This document shows positions 12,988 through 22,529 of a DNA stretch of 64,000 nt, piece after piece; the stretch's first letter is position 1, and every line of letters starts with the position of its first letter. Origin of the DNA: Mesostigma viride (Eukaryota; Streptophyta; Mesostigmatophyceae; Mesostigmatales; Mesostigmataceae); the NCBI GenBank assembly GCA_009746045.1, contig RPFO01000188.1, forward strand, positions 908,035 through 972,034, in the 5' to 3' direction. Below the pieces are notes generated by a model. It was not told where the DNA came from, did not search any database, and saw only the letters and a program-made list of their open reading frames with translations. Made by a program: the position numbers and the translations under genes.

Positions 12988-13478
12988 GTCCCACGCCGCA
13001 CATGGGCAGCAGAGAATCTATAGTGGCCGAGGGCCGGATATATTTAGTATCGGTGGTACTATCTATTTGTCTACTTACATTGGTTAATAAAAAAAGGATT
13101 TGTACTAACAATCTAGCTTGAATGCTGTAGCAGATCCAGCGACCACGTAGGTTAGTTGCCGTATCTGGGCATGGCAGGAATTATGACGGTGTGACTTGGC
13201 TGGACTGACCGCGATCGACTGGCAGATCTATGTACAAGTATTGAGCTGGCCTTATTGCATGATAGCCTGCGATTGGGAGACGATGATGCCACGCTTTAGT
13301 GGCATGGCCACCTGCACAACGCTTCGCCGGGCACACACTGTAGAAACGAGGTTGTGGGAAAGGTTTTACGCGATGTTTGCTTAACGGCTGGAGGTCGACG
13401 ACGTTGCAGCTTTTTTGTTTTCTCCTCGGCCAGCATTGGCACAGCCGGTTTTCCTGGGAGCCTTGTGTTGTAGTCAAC
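11990..13478. other. Intergenic region between CFAP161 and PRUNE, probably a shared divergent promoter
   Basis: The two genes are transcribed away from each other from this 1.5-kb stretch, so promoters for both should lie here; I see no clear TATA box. It contains a TGAAC microsatellite (12553-12580), a GTT array (12903-12988), and two copies of a short repeat ending in cacatgggcag at about 12490-12520 and 12985-13015. Confidence 0.5.
12903..12988. repeat. (GTT)n microsatellite
   Basis: About 28 perfect GTT/TTG trimers. The array is part of a dispersed repeat: the sequence after it (ccacgccgcacatgggcag) resembles 12500-12520, where the trimer tract is almost absent. Confidence 0.95.
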
Positions 13479-14978
13479 ATGTCGTTCTGGGGTATATTCG
13501 GAGGGAAGGCGGAAGAGAAGGACTCGGAGGACGAGAGCCAAGAGGAGGAAGAAGAGGAGGACGGAGAAGAGGAGAGCGGCAGTGAAGAGGAGTCGCCTAC
13601 AAAGAAGCCCGACCAGAAAAAAGGGGACAAAATGCCGGGGGAAATTAAGCGCGGCACGCGACCACAGAAGCCCGCGAGTACAGGAGTCGGTTACTCCGCC
13701 TACGACGAACAGCCAGATGAAGAGGTGCACGATGCGGGTGCCAGCTTTTTGAAGAAAGACAAAAAGCTGCAGCCTTCCATAGACGAGCTGAATTCGTTCC
13801 TGTTCGAGGCTCAGGCACTCCTGTGCACACTTCACCGGCAGCAGCCAGGACAGAAATGCACCATCGTCATCGGCAATGAATCTGCCGACCTGGACTCGAT
13901 CGTCTCCGCCCTCAGCTACGCGCTGCTGCTGCATATCGAGACGCTGGGCAAGACGGACGCCAGCTCCATCGCTCCGCGCGCGATCTTCGTGCCCGTGATC
14001 AACATCCCGCGCGCCGACTTCCGGATGCGCTTCGAGACCGTCCAGCTGTTCAAGGAGCTGGGCGTCGACGTCCCGGCGCTTCTCTTCATCGACGAGGTCG
14101 ACCTCCACAAGCTGCACAAGGCCAACCGGCTGCAGCTCATCCTGGTCGACCACAACACCCTGGCGGCCTCCCAGTCCACCCTGGCAGATGCGGTGGTCGA
14201 GATCATCGACCACCACAAGAAGGACGTGCTCCCGTACCCGAGCCTCAAGTCCTCCAACATCCAGGAGGTCGGCTCGTGCGCCACGCTGGTTGCGGACGAG
14301 ATCTCGCGGCGGTCCAGCCACCTGCTGGGTGACCGGGGCATCTCCAAGCTCCTCCTGTCCGCGATACTATTGGACACGGTCGACTTGGACAAGTCCACCA
14401 ACCGCTGCACGGACCTGGACGAGATGATGGCCGCGCTGTGCATCAACGGGGCGGGCCGCCACGGCCACAAGCACCTCTACATCCACCTCCAGGAGGCCCG
14501 CTTCAGCGACAACGACCTCTCCGCGCGGGAGGTCCTTCTCCTTGACTATAAGCAGTGGGTGCTCTCGCGTTTCATCGTCGGATGCAGCTCGGTCCGCGTC
14601 AGCCTGGCCGAGCTCGTCAAGCGTAACTCTGGCGGCCGTGACGCCATGGTCACGTTCCGCAACGAGATGACCCTCGACGTCCTTGTCGTACTCTCGGCAT
14701 ACTACACGGAGCGCAAGGAGTTCAAGCGGGAGATGGCCATCTGCGGGAACAACGAGGACTTGGTGCATTCGATATCCGAGAGCCTGGCGGGGGACGCTGC
14801 TCTCCAGCTCAAAAAGGCCATCGTGCCAGGCCTCTCGCCGAGCGTGCGTGTGTTCGCGCAGGGCAACACCCAGTTCTCGCGCAAGCAGCTGCAGCCGCTG
14901 CTGGACGGGTTGTTCAAGGAGCAGGCGCGCAGGCAGGGCGTCGTGGGCGCCGAGCGCGTGAGCGTGGCCACCACCTAA
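13479..14978 (+). CDS. PRUNE-type DHH/DHHA2 phosphoesterase (exopolyphosphatase-like)
   Basis: A single 499-residue open frame. I start at ATG 13479 (MSFWGIFGGKAEEKD); the upstream in-frame extension has no good start context. Residues about 15-60 are very acidic (runs of Glu, SEDES, GSEEES). The DHH core follows: a VIGNESADLDS motif for metal binding, NIPRADFRMR, then LILVDHNTL and VEIIDHHKKD (the DHH signature), GSCATLVADE and LLSAILLDTVDLD. The C-terminal third (about 330-490) fits a DHHA2 domain. This order and spacing are those of eukaryotic PRUNE and related exopolyphosphatases, Mn-dependent enzymes acting on short polyphosphate or cyclic nucleotides; the substrate cannot be told from sequence. 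All key DHH residues appear intact, and high G/C at third positions supports an active gene. Confidence 0.92.
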   Translation: MSFWGIFGGKAEEKDSEDESQEEEEEEDGEEESGSEEESPTKKPDQKKGDKMPGEIKRGTRPQKPASTGVGYSAYDEQPDEEVHDAGASFLKKDKKLQPSIDELNSFLFEAQALLCTLHRQQPGQKCTIVIGNESADLDSIVSALSYALLLHIETLGKTDASSIAPRAIFVPVINIPRADFRMRFETVQLFKELGVDVPALLFIDEVDLHKLHKANRLQLILVDHNTLAASQSTLADAVVEIIDHHKKDVLPYPSLKSSNIQEVGSCATLVADEISRRSSHLLGDRGISKLLLSAILLDTVDLDKSTNRCTDLDEMMAALCINGAGRHGHKHLYIHLQEARFSDNDLSAREVLLLDYKQWVLSRFIVGCSSVRVSLAELVKRNSGGRDAMVTFRNEMTLDVLVVLSAYYTERKEFKREMAICGNNEDLVHSISESLAGDAALQLKKAIVPGLSPSVRVFAQGNTQFSRKQLQPLLDGLFKEQARRQGVVGAERVSVATT

Positions 14979-15785
14979 GGGACCTAAAGTAAATGCATGT
15001 AGGCTCGAGCTTCCATGTTCCGGATCTTCCAGATTTCAGGCCTGGGCTGGTCCTCTCATTGATACAATTGTCAATATACTATAGTATTCTGGCCTGCGCA
15101 GGTCCTCTCAATAATAGAGTGAGCTTGTATCGCAAAAGCATATGTTGGATGCCTGTAGTGAATGCATACAGTGAACGCATACAGCAAAGGCATACGCGTA
15201 ACATCAAGGAGACAACCAGCACAGGCCAGAAATCTGGAGAATCCATGATAGCTCGAGCCTGCCGTTATCTTTTCTGCATTTTCGAGTCGTTCAGGATGAT
15301 GAATATGAATGGAGATGGAAATGTGTAGCCGTGTTCATATTGAAATTGTGACTGGCTTACGTGAAGAGCGACTAGATGACCTAGACGGTGTGGCCGGAAA
15401 CAGCTTGCTTGATCAGTGTAACATGAACGATTTGTACCGAGCGCTCATAGCGAACGAATGTAACGAGCGCATAGTGCGAATTGAAGGGACACACAGTGGG
15501 TGACCTTGTAAGGAGTGAAACCACCAGCCGTTGTGGTCCCAAGCATGGCATGCCCGATTCCTTGCATGGCATATGCACACTGGACGTGTGGTCGACGTTC
15601 TGCTGATAGCAGACTAAACAGCCCGCCGCGTGTATGGAATAATTAACTTTAGGCTCTTTGCAAAGCGAGTAGCCCCCCGCGTGCCATATAAACAGGTAGG
15701 AATCTTTTGTATTTGTAATAGAAGGGGTAGCAAACGCAGTTTTGTGGCAGTCATCCCTATTCCGGCTCTACACACTTCATTTGTT
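14979..15785. other. 3' flank of PRUNE and dispersed repeat
   Basis: There is no gene. It includes one copy of the approximately 215-bp dispersed repeat (15208-15425), followed by a region rich in short GAACG/GTAACG motifs. Confidence 0.5.
15208..15425 (+). repeat. Dispersed approximately 215-bp repeat, copy 1 (SINE- or MITE-like)
   Basis: It starts with ggagacaaccagcacaggcc, passes through tagctcgagcctgccgttat and ends with the cttgcttgatcag block. The same series of blocks occurs at 36138-36345 (minus), 49705-49915 (plus) and, as the right half only, at 35285-35385. Confidence 0.8.
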
Positions 15786-15789
15786 TTGC

Positions 15790-15965
15790 GGGCGATGTAG
15801 ATACCAACAAGCTATTGGCATCCCTATGGGCACTAACGGACGAGATTAGGCTGCGTAGGATAGCATTTGTAGGACATCTTGCTCGCACCAGCCAGGTCGA
15901 CACTGCACTTGGTCTGGCCACGAGCCTTGGTCTAGCCACGAGCCACGAGGTAGCCATGGCTGACG
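15790..15965 (+). mobile_element. RTE-like LINE C-terminal scrap
   Basis: The plus strand encodes DEIRLRRIAFVGHLARTSQV, matching the HRRLGLAGHLARTDQV block of the LINE at 6480-7064. No other part of the element is present. Confidence 0.55.
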
Positions 15966-16084
15966 GCAGAGCTCATAACTTCTCTTTCACGTTTGAGCCC
16001 CGAATTCAGCTGTGAATATCACTATCGCTTCGTCTTTCTAAGACGCACACGCTGATATAATTTTCCGAAGCTATTACGCAATAT

Positions 16085-17660
16085 ATGACGAGCAAACGCT
16101 CCTCGACGCAACGCAGTTTGGCGGATGCGCTCGGCCGTGAAAATACGTCTGCAGCTCAGGCTGCAGCTTCGCCCTCAGGTCCGGCAGGCAGCGGTGACAC
16201 TAGTCACGCACTGGTGGTCGCCCCGCACCCTCCCGGGCTCAATGCCTCGCCATCGGCATCGCCTGACCCTAAACGCACCCGCTCAGCCGACAAAACAGGA
16301 GGGTCTTCACGCCCCTCAGAACCGCGCTTTCGGCCCCAGCCTTTCAAGGTCGATGATCACGACTGGACCAACATGTCTCCGAGCGATGCTAGCTCTGCAT
16401 TGCATCTTCTTCGGGGACTACGCCTCGCTTTACGACCTGTGCCTCCATCTCCACGACATCAATCGCCTCCTCTGCTGGGACGGCGGCCGCTGGCACAACA
16501 TCAGCCAGATGTGCGGGTGCCCCCGCCCCCAACTCCAGCATGCCATCCTCAACTCCCTTCTCATGCGCTCTGACGGCGAGATCTGGGCTCCATCCATCTC
16601 CGCCCCCACACTTCGTTCCATCCTTACGGAAGCCTTTCAGCAGCACGTGACCCCCCTTGCCGCCGATGTGGCAGCAATGGGCGGCACGCTGGCTACTGAA
16701 CTTCCTCACCTTTCCACCACCGCCGCCTCCACCTCCACTGCCATTTCCGCCTCCACTGCCGACATCAAAGCCCAGCTCCTCGACCTCGACCAGCGCCTTC
16801 AAGCAACCGCCACCGCCCTTGAGTGCTTGCATGACACCGCCGGCCTCACCGCCCAGGCGGTGAAGGACATCGCTGCCCAGCCGGAACCTGCTGGCCTGGC
16901 TGGTGATGCTCCCTCCACCTGGGCGGACTTACTTAAGCATCACACCACCTCCACCACCTCCACCATCGCGGCACAACTCAAGCAACAAGCCCTCGACCTT
17001 CGCGAGGAGGCCGACATCAACCAGCGCAGCCACAATGTCATCGTCAAGCACTTCGACCAGCCGGCAGGTGAGACCTCCATGGGCGTTCTCGCGGCATTTA
17101 AGCGCGACATTCTTGCCCCCATCAGTGCAACTCACTGGTGAGCTGCGGATGTCGGCTGTCCGCCTCCCCCGCGCGCGGGGTAAGGCTGGCCCGGCACCCG
17201 TGCTCCTCACCTTTAAGTACATGGCGGACAAGCTGGCGTTCCTTAAATGCCGCAAGCAGCTCTCAAGGACTCGCTTCACGCTGGACCACGACTTGACCTT
17301 GGCCCAGCAACAGCGGCGACGCGAGCTATGGCCGACCTACCTTCAGCTCCGGCAGCTAGAGCGCAGGGGGGAAGCCGGTATACTGGAGGGGGGCGGTCAT
17401 CCACGTTGACCACAAGCCCTGGCAGGCACCTCCTGCCACCTCAGACTAGGGAATATATGCCAGTACTGTAGATAAGTCAGGCTTAGCCTAGCATGTGGCC
17501 CACGCGCATGTGCGCCCATAATGGCCCCCATGGATGATGCCTGAAAAATTTACCCAAGCAATGCCTATAATGGGACTTCCCATGGATGTTGCATTAAGAA
17601 TTTAGCCATGCTATGCCTACGCAGAGAGACGCTCTCTGTTGAGAAGCCTTTAATTAATTA
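16085..17660 (+). mobile_element. ORF1-only LINE-like element
   Basis: Start ATG at 16085 (MTSKRSSTQRSLADALGREN). The protein runs in this frame to about 16400, shifts to the 16125 frame (CLHLHDINRLLCWDGGRWHN, then SILTEAFQQHVTPLAADV, DIAAQPEPAGLAGDAP and SHNVIVKHF) and shifts again near 17120 (VRLPRARGKAGPAPVLLTFK, then LDHDLTLAQQQRRRELWPTY). The final block is typical of the C-terminus of algal LINE ORF1 proteins. After the stop at 17409 come about 235 bp of 3' sequence and a TTAATTAATTAA tail (17643-17660), with no ORF2. Two frameshifts make it a pseudogene. Confidence 0.65.
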
Positions 17661-18205
17661 ACTAGACTCGTGATCCCGTTGGGGAATCACGAAGCATTAA
17701 CCCCACTAGGGATGGATGGATGGGTGCAAACAGTCCTAACGGCCTAATCTATCTACAACAGCTACCTCATGCAACATCTATCTAAAGCTATCAACATCTA
17801 CTCTACCCTACTCTACCCTAGCTGCCTGGCGTGCCTCCCGCAGGTTTGCACACGCGGGCGCTTCCCCACGGGGGGGGGCTCGTTGTCCTCTATGACCTGG
17901 GCCCACTTGGCCTTGTCCATCATCTTGTTCCAAATCACGGAGAGGCCTAGGCCCCCCATGTCCTCTACTAGCTGTTCTTTGAAGGTGCGGGCCTTGCGGC
18001 GTCTAACATCACGGGGATTCTCCAATTCCATAGCATTAATTTCTGGCACTTCTATTTGAATATCAAATCTATCAAAAAGTGGTCCCACGTCAGGAGGTGG
18101 CGGCCAGGCTGGGCTGGTCGCAGTCCCGCGGGGGGGCCACGTGAGGTGTCTACCTGGTTGGTGCGAGCTAGGTGCCCTACGAGCTGCAGGCGCGCCGCTG
18201 CTTAT

Positions 18206-19558
18206 GGTCCGCTAGGCCTTTTTTGGCACTTTTTGACCCCTGAACATGAAAAAAATCATAACTCATAGACTACTCCAAATACCCTCAACCCAGGTGCCAG
18301 GAATATCTACACTTCAAGGGCTTTCAGAATATGCAATAACATCTTGAGTCCAGCAAGTGGTTTGGAAGATGTTAGCTGTCAAAGCTGTCTAAAAGACGAT
18401 CTTTTTCAGGCAAGAAAAAGTGAACCTACCCCTATAATCCAGGGCAGGGTTTCAAAAATCATTTTAATGATCGGATAATTTCAATTGATAGTCCAGGGGT
18501 CCCCAACCAAGGGGGGTGCACTCAGAAATGCATTCTGACCATGGCACCACGCTCATCATATGACACATGGGTATGCGTCAATACGCGCTTGTAAACAGGT
18601 CTTTATGGCATGCAACACAAATATGCAATATAACAAGCAACAAAAGACAGCCAAAAGTGCTGGAATACAAACACATTGCCTACCTGCACTAACGGAATGA
18701 TATAATCCAAAGACATGCCACAAACTGGGCACTTTCATGGCTAATACCACCCTCTACAGAAGGTATGGAAGCTTGCTGAACGGTGCACTAATAAACTCGT
18801 GAAGTGTAATGGATGGAAGACGTATTCCGCTGCAAACAACACGCAAAAACGTGGCCGTACCTGGCTCGATCACGACCTTTCCGGATTCTGCTGGCCGGGA
18901 CCCTCATATCTCACACATACTAATGCTATACAGGCATAGATAGGCCGCCATATCCGCATCATGCATGCATCTGCCATGATTACCAGGTTGATGCTCCGTG
19001 CATAGATGGCCTATAAACGCATCCGCAGCCCCAGGAATTAAATGGTGCAGCGGATGTCCCGTAATAAACAGGATGCTCGGGCTTGCGCACACTGCCCGGC
19101 CATAAGGAGAAAATCGAAAGGCGATACGCTATGGCCCATCTGGCACTGACGACCAAGAAGGCAGTATTTTCCCACCTGTATTTTCCCAATCCTGAAATTC
19201 TGGCCATGCCTGACTAACGAAAATCACGCATCACCATTCTGAGCAACATTCTGAACCGTTTCTAGCCGCGAGACGCAAAATTTCCTTGCTAACGGCACGT
19301 TGGCAGCCATATCTCGTTACGCGCGCGCGCGAGTGAAAATTTCCCGCCAAAGTCACGTGATAATTTCCTTTCCTGGGCTATATTTTACAGGCTATGGCGA
19401 ATTACGCCCCCAACCCTAAACTTTTTCTGAATGCTCACGAGTTCATGGACACGTTGGACCACTTGCTGCCGTCACATCTGGCGCGGCGCTCCCGGAAATT
19501 CGCGAAATGTGACGGGTACCAAAACTGGGTGCTGTACATAGCACCCAGTTTACGGACT
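18206..19558. other. Foreign 1.35-kb segment inside LINE copy B
   Basis: Comparison with copy A (about 22495-22520) shows the LINE is continuous across this point, so the segment is an insertion or replacement. It has no recognisable gene, only weak end similarity (a trinucleotide GGT on both sides), and a short perfect palindrome near 19530 (tgctgtacatagca with flanks). Type unknown. Confidence 0.5.
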
Positions 19559-19992
19559 ACGGTGCTGGTGATATATGGCATGCCAAGGTACAGACAGGTC
19601 CTCATTGCAGACGTGCGCAGCATATCCTACTCTGAAAATGGATCGCAGCATGTTGGTGACCGCGCCGTCTAGCTTGCGGGCCAGGTCGGCGGTAAGGGTC
19701 CACGTCTCGGCCCCATATACGTAAGAACAGGAAGGACGAGGACGACTCCTTGAACAGGTCCTGTTTCTCGATCTTGCCCAGGGGCTTGCGCCACAGGGCC
19801 CGGTATTGGCATAACGCGCGTGCTGCAGGCAAGGGAGATGCGATGGTCCACATCAGCCTCGCAGCTGGGGAGCAGGCTGCCCAGCAGCTTGGCACGGTCC
19901 CGATACATGACTCGAGAGCCGTCAAGGAGAAGGAGGGGTGGCGGTGGGTGCAGGTGAGCCCAATCGCCAGAGGCTCTGTCTTCTTGCTGACC

Positions 19993-20787
19993 TCAAGCCC
20001 CACTGCATGCACGGGCCTCGATAGCCAGGCAGTCAAGCCACGTCTGCACGTGCCCAGTGTCCTCGAAAAGGGTGGTGTCGTCTGCGTAGATGATGTCTGC
20101 CAGCCGAATCTCCGTTTCCGCTCCGCCATGCCAGAAGTGGTTAGCAACCTGCACCCCTGGTTCCCTACCCACGATGCGGGCAAATCGCTTGCGCGCCTGA
20201 ATCATTACGTATTCGACCACAATAATGAACAGGTAGGGCGACAGCGCGCAGCCCTGCCACACACCCTTCTGTAAAGGGCATGGTGGCGTGCATGGTCCCG
20301 TAAGAGGTGCGCACCAAAGTGGTGGACCCTTCATATGTAGGTTGCGGATGACAGCAATCAGGGGGCGGGGGATCTGGAACAGCTCGAGGATGTCCCAAAG
20401 TGCAGGCCAGAAAACCGAATCGAAGGCTTTGATGAAGTCCACCAGCACAACAAGGTGCAAAGGGGACTCACCAGGCTGAAGGCGTTGCAGTTCCTCCGCA
20501 AGTCGGCGAGTAGCGAAGAGCGCCTGTACTGTGTTGCGACCTGAACGGAAGCCGTGCTGAGTCTCGCTGAGGTGACCGTCCAGGGCCGTGCGCAGGCAGT
20601 TCAGGATGAGCCGCATAAGAAGCTTGAGGGGGGCACTTTTGAATGCACACCCCTCTGTATAGTTGCCGGGGTCGGCCGGCGACCCCTTGTTCTTGTACAG
20701 CATCGTGCGAAAACTGTGTTGCCAGGCTGCTGGAGGCGGTTGCGACGACAGCAGAAGGCGGTTGCAGATGTCCCGGAAGAGCAGCAT
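19993..20787 (-). pseudogene. Reverse transcriptase domain of LINE copy B
   Basis: The frame contains YKNKGSPADPGNYTEG, LSETQHGFRSGRN, LVDFIKAFDSVFW, WQGCALSPYLFIIVVEYV and the catalytic DIIYADDTTLFE. The palm motifs are intact, but the frame is lost after about 19993 and the thumb continues in other frames, so the protein is broken. Confidence 0.8.
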
Positions 20788-21530
20788 AACACTGGTGTCC
20801 TCGAATTCGGCTGCAAGTAACTTTCACAACTGCGGCAGGAATCTCGTCGGAGCCGGTGGCTGCGTCATAACGCAGGCGCTGGACCGCCTCCGTGACCTCG
20901 CGCGAGAGGTGAAAGCAGGCATGTCTGACGGGTCGCCAAGTGGGCCGCGATCAGCGGGGGGACTAGGTAGTCCGCCGCTGACCTAGGCGCGGGCCGGGCC
21001 GGGGGCCCAACGGGGCCGGCCAGGGCAGCCGGGCGGGCGGGCGGCGGCTGGGCGGAGCAGGGCCGGGCGGGGGCGGCGCAGCTGTCCCCACGACCTCGGC
21101 CGTGGCCGCGGCCCAGGTACAAAGCCGCTTGAGAATTAATTAATGAATTAATTAGACTCGTGCTCCCGTTGGGGAGTCACGGAGCATTAACCCCGATGGA
21201 TGGAGGGATGGGTGCAAACAGTCCTACCGGTCTAATCTATCTACATCAGCTACCTAGGACATCTATCTAACAGCATTCTATCTACAACATCTATCTAGAC
21301 AGCCTCACGCTGCCCTAGGGGCCGGAGCTGTCTGGTGTGCCTCCCACGGGTTTGCACATGCGGGCGCTTCCCCACAGGGGGGGGCTCGTTGTCCTCTATG
21401 ACCTGGGCTTACTTGGCCTTGTCCATCATCTTCTTCCAAATCACGGAGAGGCCTAGGCCCCCCATGTCCTCTACTAGCTGTTCTTTGAAGGTGCGGGCCT
21501 TGCGGCGTCTAACATCAGGGCCGGGGCCCG

Positions 21531-21654
21531 TGTTAAGCAATTAGCCCGGCTAACTGCTTTTATACGTCGAAGGTTCACTTCGACTACTTGCGCGCAAGTA
21601 GTCGAAGTGAACCTTCGACGTATAAAAGCAGTTAGCCGGGCTAATTGCTTAACA
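21531..21654. repeat. 124-bp perfect palindrome
   Basis: The arms are 62 bp each with no spacer; the centre is at 21592/21593 (acttgcg|cgcaagt) and the ends read TGTTAAGCAATT. The second copy (22031-22127) lacks 27 bp of the left arm near the centre and is therefore a hairpin with an asymmetric loop. Confidence 0.95.
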
Positions 21655-22366
21655 TAAATTTGACACGCGGGAAGAGGATCGTTCGCTCGCCGCTAGCCCA
21701 CTGCCAGCCCGCGCACTCACTAATTCCCAGCCTCCGCAGACTAATTACGCCGGCCCCCTGGCCTCCGTAATTAAGCCTAATTACGCCTCCGGCCCCTGGG
21801 CCGCGCAATCAGCCCTGCGCTCTCTAGGCTCTGGCACCCGGCAATTTCCTTCAAGAGTGATCAGAATATTGACGCCGCAATATTCTAACTCCAACCCTTT
21901 CTTAGGAAACCTCAGGCACTTAATTCCTAGAAGCTCGGCAATTCTGGCACCTGCGCCTGGCGGAATTATTTCCCAAATAATTCGCTCCGGCAGGAACCGA
22001 ACCCCTGACCTCACGCGTGCGGCAAATTTATGTTAAGCAATTAGCCCGGCTAACTGCTTTTAGCGCGCAAGTAGTCGAAGTGAACCTTCGACGTATAAAA
22101 GCAGTTAGCCGGGCTAATTGCTTAACATGTAAATTTGACACGCGGGAAGAGGATCGTTCGCTCGCCGCTAGCCCACTGCCAGCCCGCGCACTCACGAATT
22201 CCCAGCCTCCGCAGACTAATTACGCCGGCCCCCTGGCCTCCGTAATTAAGCCTAATTACGCCTCCGGCCCCTGGGCCGCGCAATTAGCCCTGCGCTCTCT
22301 AGGCTCTGGCACCCGGCACTATTCCTTCAAGAGTGATCAGAATATTGACGCCGCAATATTCTAACT
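21531..22366. mobile_element. Palindrome-bearing element, two tandem units, inside LINE copy A
   Basis: Unit 1 (21531-22030) and unit 2 (22031-22366) each start with the same palindrome and share the following roughly 210 bp almost exactly; unit 1 has about 160 bp more. They replace about 70 bp of LINE that is present in copy B at about 18010-18085. The unit encodes nothing evident. Near 22000 the minus strand has GGTTCGGTTCC, which resembles a tRNA-type B box, so a tRNA-derived SINE is possible but unproven. Confidence 0.6.
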
Positions 22367-22529
22367 GCCCGGCCCGGCCACGTCAGGAGGTGCCGGCCAG
22401 GCTGAGCTGGTCGCAGTCCTGCGGGGGGGCCACGTGAGGTGTCTACCTGGTTGTTGCGAGCTAGGTGCCCGGCTACTATAGCTGCAGGCGCCGCTGCTTA
22501 ATGGTGCTGGTGATATAGGGCATATATAT

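Larger units (their letters stand above)
17650..21131 (-). mobile_element. RTE-like LINE copy B, 5'-truncated and interrupted
   Basis: On the minus strand, copy B begins at 21131 (5'-truncated in the Pro/Ala-rich linker), continues through the reverse transcriptase (20787-19993) and the thumb region (19908-19560), is interrupted by foreign DNA at 18206-19558, resumes at 18205-17813 (GHLARTNQVD and the FKEQLVEDMGGLGLSVIWNK C-terminus) and ends in a TTAATTAATTAA tail near 17650. It is nearly identical to copy A where both exist. It directly abuts the tail of copy A at 21134. Confidence 0.8.

Noticed and set aside
13377-13478. Upstream extension of the PRUNE frame
   Set aside because: The extra 34 codons begin without a clear start and have a composition unlike the acidic N-terminus; ATG 13479 is the better start.
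21980-22020. tRNA gene or tRNA-derived SINE head
   Set aside because: A B-box-like GGTTCGGTTCC exists on the minus strand, but no A box at the right distance and no cloverleaf could be drawn.
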